Shown one piece after another: positions 10,451 through 21,679 of a stretch of DNA of 64,000 bases. Below the pieces are notes generated by a model. That model did no database searches, was not told the DNA's origin, and saw only the letters and a list, made by a program, of their open reading frames with translations. Made by a program: the position numbers and the translations under genes. Within the stretch, counting starts at the first letter, position 1; every line of letters starts with the position of its first letter. The stretch is from Prorocentrum cordatum (taxonomy: Eukaryota; Sar; Dinophyceae; Prorocentrales; Prorocentraceae): NCBI GenBank assembly GCA_963575745.1, contig CAUYUJ010014171.1:1391005-1455004 (forward strand). Direction: 5' to 3'.

Positions 10451-11739
10451 GGAGCTAACCGGTGCAACTGTGGCAAACATTGAGGCGATTCCTTTCAGGT
10501 TTCCTTGGCTCCCAGGAGCCCTGTCCTTTCAGATTCTGCCCAGACACCAGGACCCCCCCCACTTCTTCGTCTCCCTCCTCTCTCTTTCTCCCCCCCTTTC
10601 CTCCTCCCCCTCTGCTCCCCTCCTCCCCCCGCCTGCCCAGCTATAGGGCGGAGGGCGGAACGCAGAGAGCACAGGAGTTGGGTTCATTGTTCCTCCCTTC
10701 TCCCTGTTCCAAAAATGGCCCACGGCTGTCCCAGACGTCTCTCACACCTTGCCCTTACAATGGCTCCGTGGAAATAAAAGTCTAACGGTGATCAGCACAC
10801 AGACTGTTGTGATGCCGCGTCCAACCGACCGACCCCGTCCACCGTCTCCCCCCGTTCCCCTGCCCCGAAGGCTACGGGACTGGCGCCCGATACTTGTGGA
10901 ACTGCCCCGACGGCGAGCGGGCTCGGAACGGGGGGCTGGCCCTCTTCGGAGCCGTCGAGGCGCCAGGGCCCCCATCCTTCTTCCGCCTCCTCCGGCTACA
11001 AGCGAGAGTGGCCCCTCGCCAGAGTGATTGGCCCCGGGTGCGACTGCGATGCGATGGCAGCGGCTTGCCCGCTTGGGTTTGGCCCACCCGGTCCCCCCTG
11101 AAGTCGCGCACGAAGAGATTATTCCCCAGGGTCACCTTTCCGATGCTTCATCGTCCGCTTCCTCTTCCCCTCCCCGACCTCCTCCTCCCCGCTCTCGCCC
11201 TCGGCCCCCCTTCCCCCCTCCCCCTTCCCCATGCCCATCCCCCGCCTCCTCCCATGCGGCGCTGTGCCCCCTCCTCCGCCTCCTCTTCCACCATCATCAC
11301 TTTACCCTGTGCATAAGCAGCTCCTCCTCGCCGTACCACCATACGTGCTGGCAAGGCGGTGCAGGCGTTTCGCTTGAGCCTTCCTTATCGCATCTGCTTT
11401 TGGAATTTGGCAGTTCCGTCAGCTACACTGATGGAACGTGGTTGGTGGTGATAATGTTGTAAACATTGTAGCCCGCAGCTCCATTTTGTGCACGTGACGG
11501 TTATACGGGTGGTGGACCAGTATTTGTCAATCTTGAGTTCTTGCGAACATGTTTTCAAGCTCTGTTGCGGGAATATTGAACGTGTGCAGCAGCAGTTTGG
11601 ACAGGTGGAAGGTGTTGTTTGCTGTTGTCCAGAGCAAGCGTATCACTTGAATGGGCGTGCTATTCATGACCCGACTCTCGTGAGCTTCCGATCGCCTGGA
11701 AGGCTGGAGGGTGGACCCTTTGTGCCGCGAGGCTTTCGC
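10451..11739. other. No gene seen; pyrimidine-rich tracts
   Basis: C/T-rich tracts lie at about 10545-10635 and 11150-11290. GC-rich frames between them show no recognised domain. From about 11490 the sequence grades into weaker versions of the ~85-bp repeat. Confidence 0.5.
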
Positions 11740-12310
11740 CAGAATGGCATGCCCACGGGGCGCTCGTCTTTCCAGGGGGCGCCTCCCGCAGTGAGGGGGA
11801 GAGCCCCATTTTAAAAAGGAGCCGATCTCCATCCGTGCGGCTACGATGCCGATTCGAAGCGCTTGTCTTGGCATTCCGAGAAAGCTCAAGTGAAAATCCC
11901 ATGTTGAAAAGGGGGCCGTCCTCTGTGTTCAACCTTTGTAGCTGCTAGAGGATGTGAAGACGCAAGTGTGTGGCGCTGGGTCGAAGCCACATGATGGAAA
12001 AGGAACCGCCCTCTGCCCTTGAATCGGTTGCAGCATTTTTAGACGAATGCGATGTGATCTAAGGAGAGAGCCCGATGTCGAAAATGCCCCCCCTCCATCC
12101 GTGAAGCTGTCTGCAAATTTTCGAGACGAATGCGCGCACGGATCTGAGGCGAAAGAGCCAGTTTTGACCCCTCTCCATGTTTGAAGCTGTTGCAAATTTT
12201 GAAGACAAATTTGTGCGGCACTCAGGCGCGATCTCCATTCTGCACACGACCCCCCTCCATCTTGGTAGCTGCGGGGGATCTCAAGCTTCAGAACATGAGC
12301 AAGTCTCAGG
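11740..12310. repeat. Degenerate ~80-91-bp tandem repeat, about six units
   Basis: The CTCCATCC/CTCTGTGT/CTCTGCCC/CTCCATGT landmarks occur at about 11830, 11921, 12010, 12092, 12172 and 12256. Each is followed by a GAAGCTGTTGCAAATTTT-like block, a GACGAATGCG-like block and GGCGAAAGAGCC. Unit length shrinks from about 91 to about 80 bp along the array. Confidence 0.75.
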
Positions 12311-12389
12311 CGAAACGTCCAGTCCGCCCTACCGACGCGCCTGGAGGTACGACAGGGAGGAGGTATTCATTTGGAAAAGGGATTGCAAT

Positions 12390-12760
12390 TTGGAGGGGGA
12401 GAATGGAGGAGGTGGGGAGGAGGGTGGAAGCGAGGGCGCCGAGGCTGGATCTGGGCCCGCCGCAGCGTCAGCGTCGGGGGGAGGAGGGGGAGGAGGGGGA
12501 GGAGGGCTGTCCTCCTCCAAGCGCATCTTCTGCCGCCGGAGGCGCTGTCGAGGGCCGCCGTGGAGGCGTACACCTCAGGCCGCGCGCCCGACATCTCAAA
12601 AACGGGCGGAAGGTAGGGATGCGAAGAAAAAATGGGAGGATGAGGAGGAGGAGAAGGAGGAGGAGAAGGAGGAGGGGCACGATGTGAAGGAAGGTGCAAG
12701 GTCAGGAGGAGGGGGAGGAGGAGGAGAAGAAGGAGGAGGAGGAGGAGGAGGAGGATAGGA
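12390..12760. repeat. GGA-rich purine tract
   Basis: GGAGGAGG runs are split by a short GC-rich unique piece (about 12515-12600). Translation gives poly-Gly/Glu or poly-Pro/Ser on the opposite strand, typical of repeat artefacts. Confidence 0.9.
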
Positions 12761-12784
12761 ATGCCGGACGATGCTTTTGATGTG

Positions 12785-13125
<341 letters not shown>

Positions 13126-13729
13126 TTTACTTCTCACATCTTCGCCCCTGCATCCCCAGCGGGTCGGAGCCGATGGGCTTGCGAGCCTGGTCCCTCGGGC
13201 CGCCAGTCCTTCCTCCTCATCCGACGGTGATGACGATGAAGGCGCACCCTTTTTCCTCGTGGCCTTAGGCGCCTGGCGGGCGATCCTGCCCGCCGAGGCG
13301 CGAGCTCTCGGCTCGGCGCGTCGCCGTAGCCGCTGCCCAACCCTCGAGCTCCTCTTGGCGCCTTCGCCACGCGCCGCGAGCCGCGGGGCCCCCCTCTGGG
13401 GCCCCCGCCCGCACTGGAGGGGGGACCTGGCCCTGCCATTTCCCGGCACTCCTCTGGCAGCCGCACTGCCTCACCCTGATCCGCACCGCTGCTGCTGGCT
13501 CTCGGCCACGAAGGCCCTCTCCTTGCCCGACCGGGCCGCTGTCTCCTCAAGCCTCACGGGTCTCCTCCCCAGCGCTGCAGCCTCTGGCCTGTACAGCCTT
13601 GCGTGCTGCCCCTGCGCACTGAGCCTCAGAAGCTCCTCTACCGCAGCCCGCCGCGCCTCTTCCTTAGATCATGGTCAGGTCCGCTGCTGCCATGCTGCTG
13701 GCCACGCCCTGCGCCATGTCCCTCGCCTC

Positions 13730-15240
13730 CTAGAGGTAACCCTGGAACGCATCGTTGTTCCAGCGCCCCCACCTCTGCACCAACGCTGTGTCCTTGAACG
13801 CCGCGTACAGGGCGGATGCGCCCCCGATCCTCAGGCTGTGGGAGCCGAGGTCATTCGGGTCGACTCCCTCAGCCACGGCCGCCTGCATCACCCGCTGGAT
13901 GTCCGCCCGTGTGACCAGTTTCTCGTCGCTGAAAGCGAACAGCGGGTCGTGCATCCTCGCGCCCGAGAACCCCTCCTTCGCCCAGCCCTCGAAGACAGCC
14001 AATGCTTCCACGACGCAAAGGCGATCTTCCTCCTCTTCACCTGCTGCCGTATCGACCTTGAAGTGGTTACGCCACTCGCCGCGATTCTACTGGCCCGGAT
14101 CTTGATGACCACCTCGTCTGCCTTAGGCCAGCTCCCGCATGGCTCGCCCCCCATCTTCGGCATGACGCCTACCCCTCGCAAGCCCTTGTTGCTCGTGTAG
14201 CCGTTCTGGTTGCTGGACACGTATTCGCTAGCCCACAGGAGGAAGAAGTAGCTTGTGGCCACCGCCGCCCACAGAGCCGCTCTTTCCCGCGACGCATCAG
14301 GCTGCAGCTTCCTTATCGCCCGAATTGCGCTGAGGTGCTGCTTGATGGTGTCCGCCTGTTGGTGCCCTCGCCTCGCCAGGTGCACGACAAACTCCAGCAG
14401 CAGCTCCTCCTCTTCCCTCCTGTTGGCCTCATTGACCTCCCTGAGTGGGCTGGTCCCGCGCGCTCTGCAGAAAGGGACCACCAGCGCCAGCCCAGACTGT
14501 GCGATTTGATGGTGGAGCTCGCCAACTTGTCCAAGATGAGCTTGAGCTAGCTTCGCCTTCTCCCAGTCCTCACGCGTCTTCAGATCCGCCATGATCAGGT
14601 CGCCCAGACTTGCCTTATCTAGCACCGCCTCGGGTCCCAGCAGGTTCGGCGGCTGGTGGACCACTGGGTCCACGGTCATGCCGCGCTTCTTCTTCCGCTT
14701 GGCGTTGGCGCCCGCCTTTCACTCTTCCGCCTCCTTGGGCAACATGGCCGCCAAAGCCCAATCTAGACAGCCTGTCCTCTGGTCCGGGTAGCCCCAGATA
14801 TCCACGAGCTGATCCAGCTGCGCCTGGGCCCCCCCCTGCTCCGAGGAGCCGCTGCGGCTACCATCGTCCAGGTCTTTCTTAGCGAGAGACCGCAGGCTCG
14901 CCCTGATGCTGGATGGCACCGCGCTGGCGCTCTCCGCGCGGCGCGTCTCCCTCAGGTAGCGGGCAACTGCCGCCGGGTCGATGTGAGCCTCGTTCCCCGA
15001 GTCGTGCGAGCTAGCTCCCGCCTGGCTGCCCTCGGCGGGCCTGGGGCTCGCCTTCCTGGTTCGCCCGCGGCCACGCTCCTGCAAGGCAGCCGCCCTGGCC
15101 GCCTCCTCCCTCTCCGTTCTCTCACATCGGGTGGGGAGGGGGGTCCCCCGCGGCGGCGTTGGCTCCCGCGGCGGGGCCTTCACCACTGGCGGCCCCTTCG
15201 GCACGTGGGCGACCCTCAGTGGGCGGAGGTCCAAGCGCAT
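13730..15240 (-). pseudogene. Tyrosine recombinase of a mobile element, broken
   Basis: Read from 15240 downwards. The C-terminal segment (14011-13730) has the hallmark block GSHSLRIGGASAL (H-x-x-R), then QRWGRW and the terminal FQGYL supplying the nucleophilic Tyr. The N-terminal core-binding part and the catalytic first half lie in 14679-13888. There FFLLWASEYV stands where the family normally has LLRxxE, so the first catalytic Arg appears to be Trp. One frame shift near 14050-14070 joins the halves (the downstream frame opens with WRNHFKVDTAAGEEEED). Upstream, 15240-14719 is in the same frame and is separated only by a TGA at 14721-14719. The family cuts and rejoins DNA via a phosphotyrosine link and is found in DIRS- and Crypton-type transposons. 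No RT lies nearby, so a Crypton-like origin is somewhat favoured. Non-functional as read. Confidence 0.8.
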
Positions 15241-16042
15241 GCCCGCGAGCCTGGTTGCGCGCGTCTAGCTGGCTCGTCGGCTTCGGCGCCCCCCCAAAGG
15301 CTGGCGATGGCGGGCGCGGCACCTCGCGCCCCAGGTGAGCGGGCCGATTCGGGTCGCGGACTGGCAGCCCGTCCTCGCATAGAGGGGCCGCCTTCACCAG
15401 TGAGGCCGTCGGCCTCCAGGACGCGCCGGCCTGGACATGGATGTCCTGATCCCTCGGTTCCTCCTCAGCGCTCGATGGGCCTTCGCTCTGCGATTCAGAC
15501 GATCTTGCGCCTCCTCCGCCCTCGTCATCGAACGTCGGAGCCTGGCGCGGTGGGCCGAGGGCGCCTGCTGCCCGTCTTGGGTCTGGCATCGGGAGGGGTT
15601 CCCGTTGCCTGGGCAGGGCTGCTGGCCCACGGCTGGGGCGCGGCGGTGCTGAATGCGCCTTGCGCCCACTTGGGCCCTCCACCGATCGGGCGCGGTTCGG
15701 GCGCTTCCTGTCCTCCTGCGGCCTCGGCGCATCGGCGGCCCGTCCCGTCGCAGCGTCACCCTCTCCTTTGCGGCGAGCGTGCGCGCGTCTAGCCAGCTTG
15801 CATCGGCGCCCCACCGCCGCGCAGCCGATGCGCCTCAGCACCGCGTCATCCGACTCCGGCTCCGGCTCCTCCTTGACCCTCGCTGGGGGCTGCCTCTCTC
15901 CCAGCTCGAGCAGGTGGAGACGCCTCGCCTCGCCTCTGACCGATGGCGGTCTAGCATCTTCCTCTGGGCCTCCGAGGGCGGCGGCGTCATCGGATGCCCG
16001 GCGGGCGCGCCGGGGATGGAGGCGGGTGCTCCTTGCTGGCAC
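15122..16042 (-). CDS. Hypothetical Pro/Arg/Glu-rich ORF upstream of the recombinase
   Basis: A 306-codon frame, in a different phase from the recombinase, overlaps its N-terminal segment by about 120 bases. It is rich in Pro, Arg, Ala, Glu and Ser, has charged clusters and no recognised domain. Low complexity and high GC mean chance openness cannot be excluded. Position directly upstream on the same strand would fit a disordered N-terminal region of the element protein, joined through another frame shift. A T-rich TTCTTCTTC stretch (about 16162-16190) lies beyond it. Confidence 0.35.
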   Translation of the reverse strand: MPARSTRLHPRRARRASDDAAALGGPEEDARPPSVRGEARRLHLLELGERQPPARVKEEPEPESDDAVLRRIGCAAVGRRCKLARRAHARRKGEGDAATGRAADAPRPQEDRKRPNRARSVEGPSGRKAHSAPPRPSRGPAALPRQREPLPMPDPRRAAGALGPPRQAPTFDDEGGGGARSSESQSEGPSSAEEEPRDQDIHVQAGASWRPTASLVKAAPLCEDGLPVRDPNRPAHLGREVPRPPSPAFGGAPKPTSQLDARNQARGHALGPPPTEGRPRAEGAASGEGPAAGANAAAGDPPPHPM

Positions 16043-16276
16043 TGCCGCTGCCCGCCTCTCCGTCTCGTGGCCTCGTAGGGGCGGGCGCTCCGGCCTCCAG
16101 GCCCGAGCCCCTCGGCGATGGTGCTGGACTCGTCTCCGTCGGCTAGGTGCTCTGCCTGCGCTTTTTTTTCTTCTTCTTCTTCTTCGTCTTATTTAATCGC
16201 TTCGCTCATTCCGCCGGCCCATATCGCGCACCGCCGTTGACTGGCCGAGTGGCCGATCTTGTAGCACATCGCTAGC

Positions 16277-16670
16277 GCTTGCTTGCGTGCTGGAGGGGGG
16301 GGGGTCTCCTGAGGGCTTCTGGGGGGTCTCTTGGGACCTCTTAGGGGCCGCATGGCTCCTCTTGGGGGCTTCTTGGGGCCGACGGCTGGACATGTTGTTT
16401 TGCTTGCTTGCGTGCTGGGGGGTGGCATTTGGGGGCTCTCGTGAAGGCTTCTGGGGTGCCTCCTGGGACCTCTCAGGGGCCTCTGGGGTTCTCCTGGGGG
16501 CTTCGTAGGGGCGAAGGCTGGACATGTTGTTTCGCTTGCTTGCGTGCTGGGGGGTGGCATTTGGGGGGTCTCCTGAGGGCTTCTGGTGGCCTCTTGGGAC
16601 CTCTCAGGGGCCTCTGGGGTCCTCCTGGGGGCTTCTTAGGGCCGAGGGCTGGACATGTTGTGTCGTGTTC
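16277..16670. repeat. Higher-order tandem repeat of ~125-132 bp, three units
   Basis: The landmark GCTTGCTTGCGTGCTGG begins at 16277, 16402 and 16534. Each unit contains GGGxCTCxTGxGGGCTTCTGG, CTCTTGGGACCTCT and GGCTGGACATGTTGT. The units are built from the TTGGGGCC family. Confidence 0.85.
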
Positions 16671-17130
16671 CCCCCCTGGGGCCGCTCTTGGGGCATTCTT
16701 GGGGCCCTCTTGGGCCGTCTTGGGGCCCTCTGGGGCCGTTTTGGGGCCATCTTGGCTCGTCGTAAGGCCCTTGTGGGGGGCTCTTGGGCACTCTTGAAGC
16801 GGTCTTGGGGGCCTCTTGGGCCGTCGTCGGGCGTTGGAAAGCGGAAAGGGTGGGAATACCAAAATCTCACCAAAACCTAAGGAAAAGCAATGAATTTTGC
16901 CTAGTGGGGCCCTCTTGGGAGTGCTCTTGGAGGCCTCCTGGGGCGTTTGGGGGCCACATGGAGCGTCTTGGAGCGATCTTGTGGCATCTCGGAGCCCTCT
17001 TGTAGCATCTTGGGGGCGTTTTGGGGCGTCTGGATGCTCTCTGGAGGACCTCGAGGGCGGCACCCAGGAGGGAGAACATCTCTGACGGGAACCTCCCGGG
17101 ACCCTCCTGGGAGTCTCCCGGGACCTTGCC
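16670..17130. repeat. Dispersed CTTGGGGCC-type repeat, locus 2
   Basis: Short units of about 10-12 bases (CTTGGGGCC, GTCTTGGGG, CTCTTGGG) run through, interrupted by a non-repeat AT-richer piece at about 16835-16905. The minus-strand frames (Arg/Pro/Lys/Ala-rich) that cross it are repeat-encoded. Confidence 0.85.
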
Positions 17131-18720
17131 GGGGTACTTTTCGTGGGGAGACCCCCAGGGGCCGCCCCGCGCGCGCGAAGAAGAATATTGTAAAGCAGTC
17201 ACCGGAGATCTTAGCACGCCTCTGGCCCGTTGGGCCGGCGAATTCTGCATCTTTTCTTCAGGCGGCGACTTCCCCTGTCCTCGGGCGGAGGGGGGGCGCT
17301 CTCCTGCTGCTCCTGGCTGCGAGGGTCCTTCTCGCAATGCGGGCAATGGCTCGCGCCGCCCCCCGCCCGGCCTTCGCCCGCGCGCCTGCCTGCGCGCACG
17401 TTGCAGCGGTAGCTGGGGAGCCAGCTCGCAACTGGATTGCTGTGCTCCAGGCGTGGGCATTCTGGCGAGCCGCATGGCCGCCCCCTCAGCACCGCGGCCC
17501 CCGAGGCCGCTTCCGTCGCGGCCCCCCGGGGCGCGGCGGAAGTGCGCGGTGCGCTTCCGGGCGCGCGCGGCTGCTGCAGGTCCGCGTTCGCCCATCGGCC
17601 CCGCGCCTCGCCTTCTCCAGCACGCCGGCTCGCCCGGCGCTGCCAGGCGACGCCCCTTTGGAGGTGGTGCCGCCTCGTCCTCCCCGCTCATGGCCTCCGG
17701 GGTTGGAGCCGACAGAGCTGCCTCGACGTCGGTCGTCTCCGACGCCGCTCCCCGAGCAGCAGCTCCGCGTCCGCGTCGACCTCGGCTTTCTCAGCTTCGA
17801 GCTTCTCTGATGCGCGCTGCCCCCCTCTTCTCGTCGCAGACCGGCCCGTGCCATCGGCCCTCAGAGTTCCTGCAGGTTATGCGGCAATGCCATCCTTCCC
17901 CCAGCTCTAACTGCACCCTCGGGCGGTCGCAGCCCCCCGCCCTGCGCGGCGCAACTGCGCCTGGGTCGCTCCCTGCCTCTATGGAGGTCTTGTCTGGGCA
18001 CTCGTCTTCCAGGAGGGACTGGGCTGGGCCAGGGTGGCGCGCGGCCGACAACGAGGCTGCTCCGACGGCGCCTTGGCTGGGGGCCCTCCGGCGCCCCGGC
18101 CTCGGCTTGGGCCCTGCCCCCCACTGGCGCGGCGGGCCCCGGCGAGGAGGCCGCCCCCGTTGACGCGTGGCCGCCGTCCTCGGGCTGAGGCGGCAACATC
18201 CCGCGCCTCGCCTGCCCCTTCCTTCGGTCGGCCGCCACTTGCCCTCCAGGGCCCCCTGGGCATTCCCGACGCGCCCCCAACCGCGCCCGAGGCGCTTCCA
18301 GGCAGCGCCTTCTCGTCCGAGCGAGCACGCCCCTGCCTTCTGCTGTCGGCGCGCGCTCCTGACGCATCGAAGTGCGCCGCGGCCTCCTCGACCATGGCCT
18401 CCGCCAGCTGCGGAGGGGCCGCGCGCGCCGCCCAGCCCGCCATGGCCTCCTTAGCCGCGGGCGCACCTCCTGTCCGCCCTCAGATGCCCCCCGCGCCCAG
18501 CTGCCGGGCGCTCGGCAGGGTTTCGCGAGCGTCCATGACGAGGGTGCGCTCTCCAGCCGCCCCCCTCGCTGAGGAGCCCCTCGGGCGGGCCAGGGGCCGG
18601 GCCCTCCGAGGCGTGGGCGACCTCCTTCACCCCTCCTCCTGTGGGATGCCAGTGACCATGGGGCCCAGCCCCTCCCGGGCCCCTGGGAATCCCTGGGCCC
18701 AGCGCGAGCTCTTCCCAGGA
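17131..18720. other. Very GC-rich region with overlapping open frames, no assignable gene
   Basis: Long frames exist on both strands, for example 17021-18163 plus and 18934-17861 minus, with arginine-, alanine- and proline-rich translations. On the minus strand two short stretches are less repeat-like: CPHCEK near 17350-17330 and a Trp/Cys/His stretch (GEGWHCRITCRNSEGRWHG) near 17910-17855. These might be zinc-binding fragments of an upstream part of the recombinase element. I cannot support a gene. Confidence 0.45.
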
Positions 18721-19597
18721 TAATCGAAATATCAGATGTAAGTGATGGAAATTCGGTTTTCCGATCGAAGTGATAGAAAATCACATTTTCTGATCGGGGG
18801 TCTGTGCTGTCTCGAAAGGGATTCCGATAGTGCTCCGATAGCGTCCCGATGACGGATGCGCGATTGCCATCAATCATATAGCTTCCGATACTGGTCCGAT
18901 GGTGGCGCGGTGGGGATTGTGATTCACATAGCATTCCGATGGTAGCATCGCAGTGTTCAGATCACGGCGAAGTGCCGATCGTCGATATGAGTTCCTTTAG
19001 TTCTTATCCAGCGTTTGTACAATAGTGGCGTGACATCGATAGTCAACCATGTCATGTTTCGTCGGTTCAAATGCATATGTGAGCTCTGAGCGAGGTAGCG
19101 GAACGTTCTTACATCCTCCTTGGGTGTGTTTTGCCGTTGTGGTCGCCGCCCCGCCCGCAACCCACCGCGCGACCCACCCCGCGGCCCCCTGCCCATCGAC
19201 CAACCACGTCTAAGAGCGTCTCGAAAACGAGGTCCAGCGTCTCGACAGGAGCCTGCGCCTCGAAACAAAATGAAGAAGATGAAGCACGTGCATGTGTTCC
19301 GCCGACTGCAGTCTGGCGCCTGGGAGCGCCTGCGCCCGCGCTTGGGAGCGCTGGGCGGGGGCGCCCTGGAGCGCGCGCAAGGCGCCTGATTCTAAAGCGC
19401 AGCCCGCCAGAATGAATCGAGCCTGGTTCAAAGAAGATTCGCCGCCACTTTTTTTATTGGTTTTTTTTAATGATTGACATGAGCGTTTCCGTCCCGCCGC
19501 AATTTTGGGGAATGACAATTACAGTGTTTCATTGTTTTCCCCGCCGCCCGTTTGTTTTGGGATATGGAGTGCTTTCTTTTGCTTCCGATGTGACATG
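18721..19597. other. No gene seen; CCGATAG/CCGATGG-type motif recurs
   Basis: Between 18720 and 18960 the motif TCCGAT followed by A/G recurs about ten times at irregular spacing. The rest shows no recognised feature. Confidence 0.5.
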
Positions 19598-19644
19598 TTG
19601 ATGATGGCGATGGTGACGGTGATGGTGATCAAGAGGAGGATTCA

Positions 19645-19684
<40 letters not shown>

Positions 19685-20330
19685 ATGATGCTACTGGTGA
19701 TGATGATTGTGGTGGTGATGAGGATGATGATGCTGACGATGATGATGCTGACGATGACGAAGGATCACGCTGTCATTAAATCCTGGTGATTGTGATACTG
19801 GTGATGAAGAGGACGATGCTGAGTGGGCGAACTGAAGGATTAGGAGTAGAGATGACGACGACGACGACTCCGACGACGATGATGCTGATGATGATGATAA
19901 TAATGATAATGATGATGATGATAATGATGATGCTAATGATGATGATTGTGAGAATGAAGATGAGGGTGAGGGTGAGGATGAGGCTGATGATGCTGCTGCT
20001 GATGATGCTGATGATGATGATGATGATGATGGTGATGGTGATGATGATGGTGACCATGATCATGCCCACGATCATGATCACTATCATCACCATGGATCAC
20101 GGTGATGAGGAGGAGGATAACGATGATAATTTTGATGAGGGACGGAATGAGGATGAGCAGGAGTAGAAGGACGCAGAGAAGGAGGATGAGGAGGAGGAAG
20201 AGACGAAGGATGGTTAGGAGGACACGGAGAGATGACATCGAGGAAGGACGGAACAGGAGGTGCATGGCGTGGAGGATGATTGGGTGGAGGCGGAGGACGG
20301 GGGAAGATGGCAGTGTGGATGTGGAGGGGG
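19598..20330. repeat. GAT/GAG-rich microsatellite cluster
   Basis: GATGATG arrays (about 19645-19690 and 19875-20060) include GACGACGAC and GAGGGTGAG variants. They grade into GGAGGA-rich sequence to about 20330. All poly-Met, poly-Asp and poly-Ile frames here are artefacts. Confidence 0.93.
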
Positions 20331-21679
20331 AGGATAAGGATGACGTGCGACGAGGATGGGAAGGATGATTCGCTCCGATCGTTCTGCTTGTTCAGGGGTT
20401 CGAGAGGGCGGGAGCCACTCTGGACAGGGACATCAGACTCTTTGGTGAAAGACGCTTCCTCGCATTAGAAAAACACATTCACACGGTTCACCCACCAAAC
20501 ATATGAGGAACCAGAGCAGCCTTTGGAGGAAGAGAAGGAGGAGGCAGAGGAGAAGGATTGGTGATGAGAAGGAGGCGGACTCATCGGCTCGAAGCGCTTT
20601 TGTCGAACGCACGCATTTGGGACAGGGGTGGGGTCGAACTTTGTCGGGGAGGACCTTTAGGGCGAGTTGGGACTGTTGCTCTCTTTGGGCGATCTCCTCG
20701 GAATCACTTGCCCCTTCGCAGGCGTCGTTAACATTAACGTCGACGGCATCGACACGACGACGGCGGCGACGACGACGACGACGGTGGCTGTGGCGACGAC
20801 GACGACTGCTCGTGCCCGAGGCTGGGCAGCCTGCATCGATAAGCTGGACTGGAGCGTGCTGGGGGAAGACTACTACCTTCAGCAGTGTCTGGAGCTGCTG
20901 CAGGACATCGGGAGGATCAGGGAGGAGGAAGAGGAGGAGGAGGAGGAGGAATAAGGAATCCAGAATAGAAGGCAGGTTAAATGAGGAGGAGGATGGATTG
21001 TAACCGACAGCCGAAAGCAGTGGCGGCACGCGGCCGCAGCGGGGAGTCAAATGGTTGCGTCGGTGCTTGAAGTTGTTGAACGGGCGGCACGCGCGCGGTG
21101 GGCGCGCCGCGCGCCGCTCCCCCGCTCGCTCCGTCCGAACCGCCACACCCATCTAAAATCTCCCCCGCCGAGCTGTCTCCGCACAGTGGGCCTGGATCGA
21201 GTCTAGATTTTCTTGTCGCGTTGGGTTGAGTTTACGGTGACGCTCTTCCTTGAGGTTCTTGGTGGCCCTCAGTTGGTTGAAGAACCCGCGCGAAACGCAG
21301 AACCATATATGAAGACCCGGGTGAAGCTGCATTGTACGATTTCTTTGTGCCCACCCCCCAGCTAAATGCAGACGAGCCCCCATGGAAAGAGAGGAGAACA
21401 TACCCCCTAGAGGTTTCAAAATAAAGCCTGGACTATTCCGCCACTGTGACCGTGCTGAGTGTGGCAGACCCTCGGCACATTGAGCAACCTCGACCATTGT
21501 CCGTCAGACTATGGGGGACGGAAAGACAGAACGTTGGTTAGGGCCAGGTGGGGGCGGAACAGTACGATCAGACTTGTGGCCCAAGGGGCCTAGTTCCTTC
21601 TCCTTCTCGATCGCATGTAATATTGCTCGAAGGAGTCTATGCCTAATGAGGAACGCACGATGCTCATTCTGCTGTGCCT
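20331..21679. other. No gene seen; GAC and GGA microsatellites
   Basis: GAC/GGC trinucleotides lie at about 20750-20815 and GGA units at about 20915-20955. The remaining sequence, including 21000-21679, contains only short frames without recognised domains. Confidence 0.55.

Noticed and set aside
16473-17063. Arg/Pro/Lys-rich minus-strand ORFs in TTGGGGCC arrays
   Set aside because: Encoded by a short degenerate repeat; the same style of sequence occurs at the other two repeat loci.
17021-18934. Long ORFs of 357-380 codons on both strands
   Set aside because: High GC and few stops keep several overlapping frames open; composition is Arg/Ala/Pro-rich without a domain.
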